Shown: in pieces, positions 55,566 to 63,430 of the stretch | Numbering within the stretch: position 1 is the first letter of the stretch | Layout of the letters: each line of letters begins with the position of its first letter | NCBI RefSeq assembly: GCF_009846885.1 | Contig: NZ_WUWM01000034.1 | Location: 1 to 63,430, forward strand | DNA: 63,430 nt | Source of the DNA: Paenibacillus puerhi | GTDB taxonomy: Bacteria; Bacillota; Bacilli; Paenibacillales; NBRC-103111 | Direction: 5' to 3' | The notes under the pieces: model-generated | What the model saw: the letters and a program-made list of their open reading frames with translations, nothing else | Databases searched by the model: none | What the model was told of the DNA's origin: nothing | Made by a program: the position numbers and the translations under genes

Positions 55566-55573
55566 TATTATCA
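55559..55573 (+). promoter_or_regulatory. Fur/PerR-family operator-like site on the cysH promoter
   Basis: TTATAATTATTATCA matches the Fur core TGATAATnATTATCA and the PerR core TTATAATnATTATAA at 14 of 15 positions each. It covers the -10 element and the predicted start, a position suited to repression. The region is AT-rich, so chance similarity must be considered. Confidence 0.5.
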
Positions 55574-55629
55574 ATGGATATAAATCTTATGATAATACTC
55601 GGAAATTAATTTGGGAGGCATCGTAAATT

Positions 55630-56322
55630 ATGAATTTATTCGAAAAAGAGGCATTGATAACTCAAGCTGCTGAAGAATTTGAAAGCAAAACCCCGCAGGA
55701 ACTTTTAGCCTGGGCGGTAGAAAGATTCCCTAATATTACGCTTGCCTGTAGTTTCGGGGCTGAAGACGTTGTTCTTGTCGACATGCTCCAGAAGGTAAGC
55801 CCTAAGTCAGACATTTTCTACTTGGACACAAACGTACATTTTCAAGAAACCTATGAGACACGCGACCGTCTTCAGCAGCACTATGGCTTGGAGTTCGTCC
55901 ATGTCCTTCCCAAGCTGACGCTTGAGGAACAGGCAGCCGCGCATGGCGAAGAGCTTTGGAAATCCAATCCGACCCAGTGCTGCAACATCCGCAAGGTGGA
56001 CCCGCTGACGGATATTCTGAGCAACTACGATGCGTGGATTACAGGTATTCGCCGCGATCAAGCGCCAACACGCGCCAATGCGAAGAAAGTGGAGTACGAT
56101 GTGAAATTTGGCTTGGTCAAGTTCAATCCGCTTGCCGACTGGACGTCGGAAGACGTCTGGAACTATATCCGCGCTAATAATATCATCTACAACCCTCTGC
56201 ATGACCGTAACTTCCCGAGTATCGGATGCGAGCATTGCACACGCCCGGTAGCAGCAGGGGAAGACCCGCGTGCAGGACGTTGGGCTGGATTCGAGAAGAC
56301 GGAGTGCGGACTACACAAGTAA
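55630..56322 (+). CDS. cysH: Assimilatory APS/PAPS reductase CysH
   Basis: CysH reduces activated sulfate to sulfite with thioredoxin electrons. The 230-aa product has the P-loop-like SFGAEDVVL and the cluster ligands C117-C118 and C200-C203, the pattern of [4Fe-4S] APS reductases, plus the catalytic ECGLH (C226) near the C-terminus. The cysteine pairs indicate that APS is a substrate, so an APS kinase may not be needed; none is encoded nearby. TTGGGAGG precedes the ATG. It is followed by sat, 54 nt later. Confidence 0.94.
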   Translation: MNLFEKEALITQAAEEFESKTPQELLAWAVERFPNITLACSFGAEDVVLVDMLQKVSPKSDIFYLDTNVHFQETYETRDRLQQHYGLEFVHVLPKLTLEEQAAAHGEELWKSNPTQCCNIRKVDPLTDILSNYDAWITGIRRDQAPTRANAKKVEYDVKFGLVKFNPLADWTSEDVWNYIRANNIIYNPLHDRNFPSIGCEHCTRPVAAGEDPRAGRWAGFEKTECGLHK

Positions 56323-56376
56323 GATCGAATAGATTAAGGAAAAGGCTACAGCCAGCTTGGGAGGATGAATAAGAAG

Positions 56377-57552
56377 ATGAGTGCACCGATACAGCCTCAT
56401 GGAGGTACATTGATTAACCGCGTGGTAGAGGGAGGCGAAAGAGAGCAGCTGCTGAATCGCGCAGCCGGTCTTCGCCAGCTCCGTATTAACACATGGGCGA
56501 TTTCAGACTTGGACTTGATCGGCGTAGGCGCGTTTTCGCCGCTAAGCGGGTTTATGGTGGAAGAGGATTACCGTTCGGTCGTTGAACGCATGCGTCTTGC
56601 CGACGGCACGGTTTGGAGCATCCCGATTACCCTGGGGGTACAGGAAGAAGAAGCCGCTGCACTGGATCTTGGGCAGGAGGTCGCTCTTGTCGGCGAGCAT
56701 GATGGAATAGTTTACGGCATCATTAAAGTGGAAAGCGTGTATAAGGTCGATCAGAACCATGAAGCCGTTCAGGTGTTTAAGACCGACGAGTTGGCCCATC
56801 CCGGCGTTCAGAAGCTGTTCACGAAGCCATCCACGTATATTGGCGGCCCAATCCAAGTGTTGAATCGGCCGAAGCCGGAGAAATTCGAGGATTTTTACTT
56901 TGATCCTGCGGAAACCCGTCGTATTTTTGCAGAAAAAGGCTGGAGAACGGTGGTCGGCTTCCAAACCCGCAATCCTGTTCACCGGGCTCACGAATACATT
57001 CAAAAAAGCGCAATGGAGATTGTGGATGCCTTGTTCCTGAATCCGCTGGTCGGCGAAACCAAATCTGACGATATTTCCGCCGATGTCCGGATGAAGAGCT
57101 ACTTGGTCCTGCTTAAAAACTACTATCCTGCAGATCGTGTGTTTCTTGGGGTTTTCCCGGCAGCGATGCGCTATGCAGGGCCGCGTGAGGCGATTTTTCA
57201 TGCGATGGTACGCAAAAACTATGGGTGCTCGCATTTTATCGTCGGCCGCGACCACGCCGGTGTAGGCGACTACTACGGCACGTATGAAGCACAGGAGATT
57301 TTTAGCAACTTTACTGCGGAAGAACTGGGCATCACGCCGTTGTTCTTCGAACACAGCTTCTTCTGCACAAAGTGCGGCAATATGGCTTCCAGCAAAACAT
57401 GCCCGCACCCGGCTACGGATCATATGCACCTGTCGGGTACGAAGGTCCGCGCTCTGCTGCGTGACGGGCAGTGCCCGCCGCCGCAGTTTACCCGTCCGGA
57501 AGTGGCGGAAGTGCTGATCGAGGGCATGAAGGAGCCTGAGTATCAGGTATAA
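56377..57552 (+). CDS. sat: Sulfate adenylyltransferase (ATP sulfurylase)
   Basis: Sat makes APS from sulfate and ATP, the step before CysH. The 391-aa product has the active-site motifs [13 protein letters not shown] (near residue 192) and [12 protein letters not shown], and a cysteine cluster [15 protein letters not shown] that may bind zinc. ATG 56377 ([10 protein letters not shown]) matches the family start and has GGGAGG 12 nt upstream; ATG 56365 abuts that site. Co-transcribed with cysH. Confidence 0.95.
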   Translation: MSAPIQPHGGTLINRVVEGGEREQLLNRAAGLRQLRINTWAISDLDLIGVGAFSPLSGFMVEEDYRSVVERMRLADGTVWSIPITLGVQEEEAAALDLGQEVALVGEHDGIVYGIIKVESVYKVDQNHEAVQVFKTDELAHPGVQKLFTKPSTYIGGPIQVLNRPKPEKFEDFYFDPAETRRIFAEKGWRTVVGFQTRNPVHRAHEYIQKSAMEIVDALFLNPLVGETKSDDISADVRMKSYLVLLKNYYPADRVFLGVFPAAMRYAGPREAIFHAMVRKNYGCSHFIVGRDHAGVGDYYGTYEAQEIFSNFTAEELGITPLFFEHSFFCTKCGNMASSKTCPHPATDHMHLSGTKVRALLRDGQCPPPQFTRPEVAEVLIEGMKEPEYQV

Positions 57553-57625
57553 CCATAAGGTATAAAGCGCCACCTCGTCCCATATAGATGATAAGGAGTC
57601 TATGTGGATGCGAGGTGGATTTTTC

Positions 57626-58384
57626 ATGTTCGGAAGAAGGAAGAGGGTCGTGGTTTGGCTCACCATGCACAGCTGGCTGAAGATCATCATGTCGGCGCTG
57701 CTGGTGGCGCTTGTGGTATTTATGTTTACCTACGAGCTGCCTACCACTAGAACATGGACCTACTGGACGATGCCTCTCTCGGGGAAGGTTATTGCCCTTG
57801 ACCCGGGGCACGGCGGACCGGACGGAGGGGCCAGCAGTAAGGACGGATTGGTGGAGAAGCATGTCAATCTCGCGATCAGCTTATATGTCAGAGACTACCT
57901 GCAGCAAGCGGGAGCGCTTGTGATTATGACACGGGAGGATGACCGGGACTTGGCGGACCCGTCCACCAAGGGATACAGTAAGCGGAAGACCGAGGATCTG
58001 CTCAAGAGAGCGGAGTTTGTAGCTCGGCAGAAGGCGGACATCCTGGTAAGTGTGCATATGAACGCCATTCCGTCGGCCAAGTGGTCGGGTGCGCAAACCT
58101 TTTATTATCCGACCCATACCGGCAATCAGACATTGGCTACTCTGATCCAAGAGGAGATCAAAAGCAATCTCAAAAATACAGAGCGGGCAGCTAAGCAAGC
58201 CGATAAAGACATTTATTTATTGAAGGCGATGACTATTCCTAGCGCTCTCGTAGAAGTGGGATTTCTGTCTAATCCGACTGAAGCACAGCTGCTTAGCGAT
58301 CCGGCTTACCAAAAGAAAGTGGCCACTGCGATCTATCAAGGGATCCTGCGCTACTATTCGGGGGAAAAGGTGGGTAGCCGATGA
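57626..58384 (+). CDS. cwlD: N-acetylmuramoyl-L-alanine amidase CwlD
   Basis: CwlD cleaves stem peptides from cortex peptidoglycan, making the substrate for PdaA in muramic-delta-lactam formation; without it spores cannot finish germination. The 252-aa product has an N-terminal membrane or signal segment (~19-35) and an amidase_3 domain with zinc ligands H62 (DPGHGG), E77 and H144 (SVHMNA) and the catalytic E210 (ALVEVGFLSNP). ATG 57626 has GAGGTGG 7 nt upstream. PdaA, its partner, is encoded at the other end of the window. Confidence 0.93.
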   Translation: MFGRRKRVVVWLTMHSWLKIIMSALLVALVVFMFTYELPTTRTWTYWTMPLSGKVIALDPGHGGPDGGASSKDGLVEKHVNLAISLYVRDYLQQAGALVIMTREDDRDLADPSTKGYSKRKTEDLLKRAEFVARQKADILVSVHMNAIPSAKWSGAQTFYYPTHTGNQTLATLIQEEIKSNLKNTERAAKQADKDIYLLKAMTIPSALVEVGFLSNPTEAQLLSDPAYQKKVATAIYQGILRYYSGEKVGSR

Positions 58385-58450
58385 AAATGTGGTATACTAC
58401 CAGTAGAAAGCAGGCAACAACTCATATTGAAGAACGTCTGAGGTGACAAG

Positions 58451-59584
58451 GTGCTGACGAGAGAACAATTATTGGCTTCGCTAAGCGAGATTAAAGATCC
58501 TGTATTCGGTCTCGGGCTTGTCGAATTGAATTTTATCCGTGATATGATGATTAAGGAAGCACAAGTCTCCGTGACGGTGCTGCTATCTTCGGAGGAAGAG
58601 TCTTATAAGACAAACCTTCAGCAACTGATAACGAAACGGTTCGAGCAGCAAGGTGCCTCCAGTGTGCACGTGCGCTTTCGCGAGTTGTCGGACTACGAGC
58701 GCGGAGAAGCCGAACGGAAGCGGCAGGCGGCTGGCGAAATTCCTGAGCCGTCAGCGCCAGAGGCTGGAACGCAGCCTGCGCAGCAGGCAGCAGGCGCGTC
58801 GCAGAGCTTGCTGGATCCTCAGTCAGGGGTATCCTTTCTTGCTATCGCAAGCGGAAAGGGAGGGGTCGGCAAATCAACGGTAACCGTTAATCTGGCTGTA
58901 GCGCTGGCCAGGCTCGGTAAGAAGGTCGGACTCGTCGATGCGGACATCTATGGATTCAGCGTTCCGGATATGATGGGGATCGAGGAACGTCCGCAACTCG
59001 TGGACAATCGGATTATTCCTGTCGAACGATTTGGCGTAAAAGTGATCTCGATGGGATTTTTCGTGGAAGAAAATACGCCTGTTATATGGCGAGGACCGAT
59101 GCTCGGCAAAATGCTGCGCAACTTTTTCAATGAAGTCGAGTGGGGGGAGCTCGATTATTTGCTGCTTGATTTGCCTCCGGGTACGGGAGACGTCGCGTTG
59201 GATGTCCATCAAATGATCCCGCAAAGCAAGGAGATCATCGTGACGACTCCACATGCAACCGCTGCTTTCGTCGCAGCACGGGCGGGAGCCATGGCTCTTC
59301 ACACCGATCATCAGATTCTTGGTATCGTTGAGAACATGTCTTATTATGCTTGCAGCGCATGCGGACAAAAAGATTACATATTCGGCCGCGGAGGCGGAGC
59401 CAAGCTGGCCGAAGAGCTGGGCGCGCCCTTGCTCGCGCAGATTCCTCTTGGCGTACCGGACAATCATGTGGCAGAGCCGGACTACTCTCCTTCCGTCTAT
59501 AAGGCGGAATCCGATACGGGAAAGATCTATCTGGAGGTCGCAGAGCGAATCGCGGCGCAACTCTCAAAAGGATCGGCTCAATAG
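58451..59584 (+). CDS. Mrp/ApbC-family P-loop ATPase (SalA-type)
   Basis: The 377-aa product has an N-terminal MIP18-like domain (~1-80), a proline/alanine-rich linker, and a Mrp-type ATPase with deviant Walker A GKGGVGKST (135-143), VDADIYGFSVP, DLPPGTGDVAL and a CXXC (YYACSACG) that can hold an Fe-S cluster. Family members carry Fe-S clusters; the B. subtilis protein at this locus is SalA, a regulator of scoC. Which role applies here cannot be told. The start is GTG 58451. Its stop lies within the terminator shared with gerD. Confidence 0.9.
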   Translation: MLTREQLLASLSEIKDPVFGLGLVELNFIRDMMIKEAQVSVTVLLSSEEESYKTNLQQLITKRFEQQGASSVHVRFRELSDYERGEAERKRQAAGEIPEPSAPEAGTQPAQQAAGASQSLLDPQSGVSFLAIASGKGGVGKSTVTVNLAVALARLGKKVGLVDADIYGFSVPDMMGIEERPQLVDNRIIPVERFGVKVISMGFFVEENTPVIWRGPMLGKMLRNFFNEVEWGELDYLLLDLPPGTGDVALDVHQMIPQSKEIIVTTPHATAAFVAARAGAMALHTDHQILGIVENMSYYACSACGQKDYIFGRGGGAKLAEELGAPLLAQIPLGVPDNHVAEPDYSPSVYKAESDTGKIYLEVAERIAAQLSKGSAQ

Positions 59585-59598
59585 CCGATCCTTTTTGA
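59567..59598 (+). terminator. Bidirectional terminator between the Mrp-type gene and gerD
   Basis: AAAGGATCGGCT (59567-59578) and AGCCGATCCTTT (59583-59594) form a perfect 12-bp stem. It is followed by TTT on the plus strand and by TTTT on the minus strand. The convergent genes on either side can both use it. Confidence 0.9.
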
Positions 59599-59614
59599 CT
59601 TATAAGTATAGAAC

Positions 59615-60298
<684 letters not shown>

Positions 60299-60329
60299 CC
60301 GTTCAGGCTCCTTTCATTGGTTTCGAGCT

Positions 60330-60359
60330 TAGTATTGGCCTGGCCTGAATGAATTAACA
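60330..60359 (-). promoter_or_regulatory. Possible sigma-G-type promoter of gerD
   Basis: On the minus strand, AATACTA (60330-60336) is one base from the sigma-G -10 CATACTA, and TGTTAA lies about 17 bp upstream as a poor -35. The identity of gerD makes sigma-G likely, but the sequence support is weak. Confidence 0.25.
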
Positions 60360-60438
60360 CAAAAAGTCGTTAGCATTTTATTGTGAACGTTGGTACAATT
60401 AACTGTTGATACGACTTGTTAATGGAGGGTAACGCGCA

Positions 60439-61038
60439 GTGACACTTAGAAAATGGTTTTACTTATTTTGGACTACACTTGTGATAGGCGCTGTGATCGG
60501 TATGCTGACCGGGTTGACGATGCAGTTGACGGATATAGAAGCCGTCCGTACCGGCAAAGCAGTCGGCTTTAATCTGGTGACCTCATTGCTCGGAGGAGCT
60601 ACGATTAGTGTGCTAAGCCAGATGGGCTTTTTTGCTTATCTGATCGTGCGTTACATTTTTATAGGGATGATCCCGAAGAAATGGGTATGGGACTACCTGC
60701 AAATGATCGCGGTCGTAATCGTTCTATTCGACCTGGTTTATCTTCGGTATACCGGTGCGGAAGGAACGCCTGCTTTCCTGCCTTACCTGGTGCTTCCTCT
60801 AGCTATCATCCTGGTAGGATGCCTGGTTGCTTGGCTCAAGGTCAAATGGACGAATAAATCGGCATGGATTCCTACCTTGTTTTTCATGATCGCCGTCACT
60901 TCGTTAGAAGCCCTTCCCTCCATCAGGCTTGATAAAGCCGCTTCTACCGTATTTATGATGGTGCCGCTGCTGGCTTGCAATGCATGGCAAATATTAATTT
61001 TGCAAAAGGTGCTGGGCACAGGAAAAGAGCCGATCTAA
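60439..61038 (+). CDS. kbaA: KinB-signalling pathway activation protein KbaA
   Basis: KbaA is a membrane protein that activates the KinB route of the sporulation phosphorelay in B. subtilis. The 199-aa product has about six membrane spans and matches KbaA in length, composition and position between gerD and pdaB. The start is GTG 60439 after GGAGGG. A TGGTACAAT extended -10 (60391-60399) with a poor -35 may be its promoter. The pdaB terminator overlaps its last codons. Confidence 0.85.
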   Translation: MTLRKWFYLFWTTLVIGAVIGMLTGLTMQLTDIEAVRTGKAVGFNLVTSLLGGATISVLSQMGFFAYLIVRYIFIGMIPKKWVWDYLQMIAVVIVLFDLVYLRYTGAEGTPAFLPYLVLPLAIILVGCLVAWLKVKWTNKSAWIPTLFFMIAVTSLEALPSIRLDKAASTVFMMVPLLACNAWQILILQKVLGTGKEPI

Positions 61039-61045
61039 CGGCTCT
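61026..61045 (-). terminator. Terminator of pdaB
   Basis: AGAGCCG and CGGCTCT (61026-61032, 61039-61045) form a 7-bp stem. Read on the minus strand, the stem ends in TTTT, which fits termination of pdaB. It overlaps the 3' end of the convergent kbaA gene. Confidence 0.65.
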
Positions 61046-61059
61046 GGGATGGCGGCGGC

Positions 61060-61830
61060 CTATGTGTGATCCTCCACCGGCGGCTTATTATCGACGTGTG
61101 CCTGTTTCATCAACTGGCTTACGCTGAGAAATTCATAACCTTGGCTTCGAAGCTTATCGATAATAAGAGGTAACGCTTCGTGAGTTTGCTTGCAGGAATC
61201 GCTGGCATGCAGCAGCACGATGTCGCCGGGATGGGCCTTGCTGACGACCCGGTTTACGATATGCTCCACGCCGGGGTTTTTCCAATCCAGCGAATCGGTA
61301 TCCCATTGGATGACCGAATAGTTCAGTTCGTTTGCGATCCGGAGTACTCGCTTGTCAAAATCTCCATTGGGCAGCCGGATCAAGCTAGGCGCGCTTCCTG
61401 CGGTTTCACTTATGATGTCATGAGCGGTTCTGATCTGTGTACGGATTTCGTCATCGTTCAGACTGCTGTAATTGATATGCTTGTGGCCATGACTGCCAAC
61501 TTCCCAGCCGCTCTTCACGATACGCTTAACGATTTCGGGATGGCTTTGGGTCCAAGGGGAGGATAAGAAGAATGTCGCGCTTTTTACCCCTTTATCTTCC
61601 AATATTTTCAATATAGGCTCTGCGCGTGTGTCGCCCCAGCTAATATCGAACGTGAGAGCTATCACCTTTCTCTCGGTAGGGACATTATAAACGGCTACGG
61701 GTTCATTTTGAGAAAATACCGTGACATTCCCTCGCTCCGAGTAGATGATCCCCGCTGCGAACACAAGCGCTACACAAATAATTAAGGCTTGTTTCAATTT
61801 TTTTCCGTTCATGACATAAAAAAAATTCAC
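61060..61830 (-). CDS. pdaB: Polysaccharide deacetylase family sporulation protein PdaB
   Basis: PdaB is needed to keep spores stable late in development; its exact substrate is not settled. The 256-aa product has an N-terminal membrane anchor (~13-30) and a NodB domain with TFDISWGD (D62), GSHGHKH (H114, H118) and HPGDIVLLHASDS. GTG 61830 (VNFFYVMNG) has AGGAGG 7 nt upstream and matches the B. subtilis start; the frame opens 24 nt earlier. It is divergent from the spoIIM-like gene. Confidence 0.93.
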   Translation of the reverse strand: MNFFYVMNGKKLKQALIICVALVFAAGIIYSERGNVTVFSQNEPVAVYNVPTERKVIALTFDISWGDTRAEPILKILEDKGVKSATFFLSSPWTQSHPEIVKRIVKSGWEVGSHGHKHINYSSLNDDEIRTQIRTAHDIISETAGSAPSLIRLPNGDFDKRVLRIANELNYSVIQWDTDSLDWKNPGVEHIVNRVVSKAHPGDIVLLHASDSCKQTHEALPLIIDKLRSQGYEFLSVSQLMKQAHVDNKPPVEDHT

Positions 61831-61877
61831 TGGATAGCCTCCTTTGCCCGTCACGTTCGAAAGGCTTGTTTACATTC

Positions 61878-61887
61878 TTACTAGTAA
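61878..61887 (+). repeat. Palindrome in the pdaB/spoIIM-like divergent region
   Basis: TTACTAGTAA is a perfect 10-bp palindrome, flanked by TACATT (61871-61876) and AATGTA (61887-61892). It lies between the two divergent start codons and could be an operator for both. The binding protein is unknown. Confidence 0.35.
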
Positions 61888-61933
61888 ATGTATGCTCGTA
61901 CCACTAACTTATGCCGATATGGAGGGTGATCGA

Positions 61934-62545
61934 ATGAAGTTAAAGGACGCTTGGGACCAGCTTCGGCTTATCAAGCATTATATTATTGCCGCGGCGTTAG
62001 TTTTTGCGGTTGCTATATTTTTGGGAGCAAGCGAGCCTGAACGCTATCGCTGGATGATAGATCTTCAGATGGAAGCCTTGAATAAATTGAAGCAGGAAGT
62101 CGGCAATGAGCCTAATATGCAATGGTCATTATTTTGGGTTATTTTTCTGAATAACACCAAGGTGTCGCTTCAAGTCATTCTATCGGGACTTTTCTTTGGA
62201 ATCCCTCCGTTGTTTTTGCTCGTTTCCAATGGGATTTTACTAGGCTACGTGGGGGCTGATGGCGCAAATCAGCATTCGGTGTTCGACGTAGTAAAGGGAA
62301 TTGCGCCGCATGGCATACTGGAGCTGCCGGCTATTGTAGTGGCTTGCGCGTTAAGCTTGCGCTTGGGCGTGCTGGTTAGCAAGTGGCTGATTTCTCTGCC
62401 GAGCCCGACGAGGTCTAAGATTGTCGTGCAGCAATTGAAAGTATATGCACGCTCCTTGGTTCCGCTTTGTCTGCTGCTCGTCCTCGTTTTATTTATCGCC
62501 GCTATCATTGAGAGCACCGTTACCTTCTGGATCGTTCAGAATTAA
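61934..62545 (+). CDS. SpoIIM-family (DUF95) integral membrane protein
   Basis: The 203-aa product has about five membrane spans and the stage II sporulation protein M family features: LNNTKVSLQVILSGLFFGIPPLFLLVSNGILLG and GIAPHGILELPAIVVA (PHGILELPAI is characteristic). True SpoIIM, with SpoIID and SpoIIP, drives engulfment, but it is usually encoded elsewhere, so this may be a paralogue. ATG 61934 has GGAGGGTGAT upstream; the frame opens 90 nt earlier. No clear terminator follows. Confidence 0.82.
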   Translation: MKLKDAWDQLRLIKHYIIAAALVFAVAIFLGASEPERYRWMIDLQMEALNKLKQEVGNEPNMQWSLFWVIFLNNTKVSLQVILSGLFFGIPPLFLLVSNGILLGYVGADGANQHSVFDVVKGIAPHGILELPAIVVACALSLRLGVLVSKWLISLPSPTRSKIVVQQLKVYARSLVPLCLLLVLVLFIAAIIESTVTFWIVQN

Positions 62546-62737
62546 AAAAATCGGTTTATCCGCTCATAAAAATGCCAATAACTGTGCATAACAGTAAAGC
62601 GAGTAAGGGGCTATGGCGTTCGAAAGTGTGCATGGAACAGGCGCCGACTCACCTGAAACAGAGGCGGTGCTTGCTTCATGCATACTTTTTTTGTTGTCCC
62701 TTGATATTGGAATCGCGGAAGGAGCCGGACTCTACAC

Positions 62738-62965
62738 ATGCTAGGATTTTTGTTTAATGAACGGGAATGCAGGGAGCTCGACTATGTGCTGCGCAAGGAA
62801 TTGGATGAAATGCTATTTGACCTGAACGATCAAAGGATCGACTCCGATATAAAAACCGCCATCGAATCCCGCTATAGAGTCATCTTTCGTATGTATGCAA
62901 GGCTTGCTTCACCGAAGGAAATCTCCAGATACGCCAGAAATCGGATGTCTCACAAAAACTTATAA
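62738..62965 (+). CDS. Small conserved-type hypothetical protein
   Basis: I do not recognise a named gene. The 75-aa product starts MLGFLFNERECRELDYVLRKELDEMLFDL and is predicted to be mostly helical and charged. The wording resembles small uncharacterised proteins of Bacillales, from memory and without a search. AAGGAG lies 13 nt before the ATG, a long spacing. It is the last gene before the right-hand rRNA operon. The preceding gap (62546-62737) shows no other credible gene. Confidence 0.6.
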   Translation: MLGFLFNERECRELDYVLRKELDEMLFDLNDQRIDSDIKTAIESRYRVIFRMYARLASPKEISRYARNRMSHKNL

Positions 62966-62973
62966 CAAACTGC

Positions 62974-63001
62974 TTGACTTCACAGCCAAGAGTATGATAA
63001 T
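62974..63001 (+). promoter_or_regulatory. rRNA operon promoter P1 (candidate)
   Basis: TTGACT (62974-62979) is followed by GATAAT (62996-63001) at 16 bp. It lies ~300 nt before the 16S gene, where Bacillales rrn operons have tandem promoters. Confidence 0.6.
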
Positions 63002-63070
63002 TTATAACTCGTCCTTGCTGAACAGGCAGGATAAACGGCTTTGGTAAAATCAGCTGTTGAAAAATAATGC

Positions 63071-63100
63071 TTGCATCTTACTAGGCCGATGTGATATATT
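63071..63100 (+). promoter_or_regulatory. rRNA operon promoter P2 (candidate)
   Basis: TTGCAT (63071-63076) and TATATT (63095-63100) are 18 bp apart, with an extended TGa before the -10. Tandem arrangement with P1 suggests strong growth-rate-controlled transcription. Confidence 0.65.
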
Positions 63101-63180
63101 ATAAAAGTCGCCGCTAAACAAGGTGACACGAAATGACAAAGTGATTTGATTGAATAAATTTAACTTTGTTGCAAGAAAAT

Positions 63181-63194
63181 TGCCCTTTGAAAAC
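63181..63194 (+). promoter_or_regulatory. boxA-like antitermination site in the rRNA leader
   Basis: TGCCCTTTGAAAAC resembles the Bacillales rrn boxA, TGCTCTTTGAAAACT. It would load the Nus factors (including NusG and S10/NusE, both encoded in this window) for rRNA antitermination. Confidence 0.65.
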
Positions 63195-63218
63195 TGAACA
63201 ACGAGTGAGTGTTATATA

Positions 63219-63234
63219 GAGAATGAAAATTCTC
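63219..63234 (+). other. Leader hairpin with GAAA tetraloop
   Basis: GAGAAT (63219-63224) and ATTCTC (63229-63234) form a perfect 6-bp stem closed by GAAA, a stable GNRA tetraloop, in the 16S leader. It may be an rRNA processing or antitermination structure. Confidence 0.45.
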
Positions 63235-63270
63235 GCTAGCAGTAACTTTTGAGCAAGTCGAACAAACCTT

Positions 63271-63304
63271 GTAGTCATTTCGGCCTTCGGACCGAAAAGA
63301 CTAC
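63271..63304 (+). other. Strong hairpin abutting the 16S 5' end
   Basis: GTAGTC (63271-63276) pairs with GACTAC (63299-63304), and TTTCGG (63278-63283) with CCGAAA (63292-63297), separated by an A-A mismatch. The apex contains a C-TTCG-G tetraloop. It ends at the predicted first base of mature 16S rRNA. Confidence 0.6.
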
Positions 63305-63430
63305 CTTAATGGAGAGTTTGATCCTGGCTCAGGACGAACGCTGGCGGCGTGCCTAATACATGCAAGTCGAGCGGACTTATTCCTTCGGGGATAGGTTAGC
63401 GGCGGACGGGTGAGTAACACGTAGGCAACC
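63305..63430 (+). rRNA. rrs: 16S ribosomal RNA, 5' end (partial)
   Basis: The sequence GGAGAGTTTGATCCTGGCTC and the following GACGAACGCTGGCGGCGTGCC are universal 5' 16S landmarks. The V1 loop and GGTTAGCGGCGGACGGGTGA with GTAGGCAACC are of the Paenibacillus type. Only the first ~126 nt lie in the window. The mature 5' end is placed by analogy with Bacillus. Confidence 0.95.

Noticed and set aside
62572..62757. A 61-codon plus-strand frame before the 75-aa gene
   Set aside because: It has no ribosome-binding site, odd composition and overlaps the better-supported 75-aa frame.

Overview
The window looks like a chromosomal segment of a spore-forming low-GC Gram-positive bacterium of the Paenibacillaceae, probably Paenibacillus or a close relative. 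The support is the gene order (Bacillus-type ctsR to pdaB synteny), the sporulation and germination genes (pdaA, sigH, cwlD, gerD, kbaA, pdaB, a spoIIM-like gene), sigma-A-type promoters, strong AGGAGG ribosome-binding sites, and the first 126 nt of the 16S rRNA, whose V1 region resembles Paenibacillus. The species cannot be named from what is visible.

Layout. The window opens with the last bases of a 23S rRNA and a 5S rRNA (1-316), and closes with the promoters and first ~126 nt of a 16S rRNA (63305 on) in the same orientation, so about 63 kb of mostly plus-strand genes lies between two directly repeated rRNA operons. Region 1 (377-19009): minus-strand pdaA; the CtsR-controlled stress operon ctsR-mcsA-mcsB-clpC; radA, disA, a phosphatidylserine synthase gene and a yacL-type PIN/TRAM gene; ispD, ispF and gltX; a cysteine T-box controlling cysE-cysS, followed by mrnC, rlmB and rae1/yacP; then sigH with its own promoter. 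Region 2 (19179-31214): rpmG-secE-nusG-rplK-rplA, the L10-leader-controlled rplJ-rplL, a YbxB-type methyltransferase, and rpoB-rpoC. Region 3 (31276-36065): the str operon (L7Ae-like gene, rpsL, rpsG, fusA, tuf). Region 4 (36104-51624): the S10-spc-alpha supercluster from rpsJ to rplQ, including secY, adk, map, a KOW protein gene, infA, rpmJ and rpoA. Region 5 (51670-53481): truA and the L13-leader-controlled rplM-rpsI. Region 6 (53671-62965) is more lineage-specific: a secreted X2/FN3 protein, the sulfate assimilation pair cysH-sat, cwlD, a Mrp/SalA-type ATPase, gerD, kbaA, pdaB, a SpoIIM-like membrane protein and a small conserved-looking protein.

The genes cover four connected jobs: protein quality control by arginine phosphorylation and ClpC; c-di-AMP and DNA-repair surveillance; the core of transcription and translation; and sporulation, cortex maturation and germination. 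Cysteine supply is represented twice, by the T-box-controlled cysE-cysS and by cysH-sat.

The most unusual signal is a dispersed stem-loop element. It has a CTTACGAAG-like lead, a short inverted repeat of the AGTTTTC/GAAAACT type, exactly 3 nt, then the Shine-Dalgarno sequence. It precedes rplJ, rplX, rpsN and rpmJ, and a sibling copy lies just before the 5S rRNA. Other notable items are a 14-bp inverted repeat that competes with the attenuator upstream of rplJ, a Fur/PerR-like operator on the cysH promoter, and a long N-terminal extension on MrnC. I saw no insertion sequence, prophage, CRISPR array or tRNA gene.
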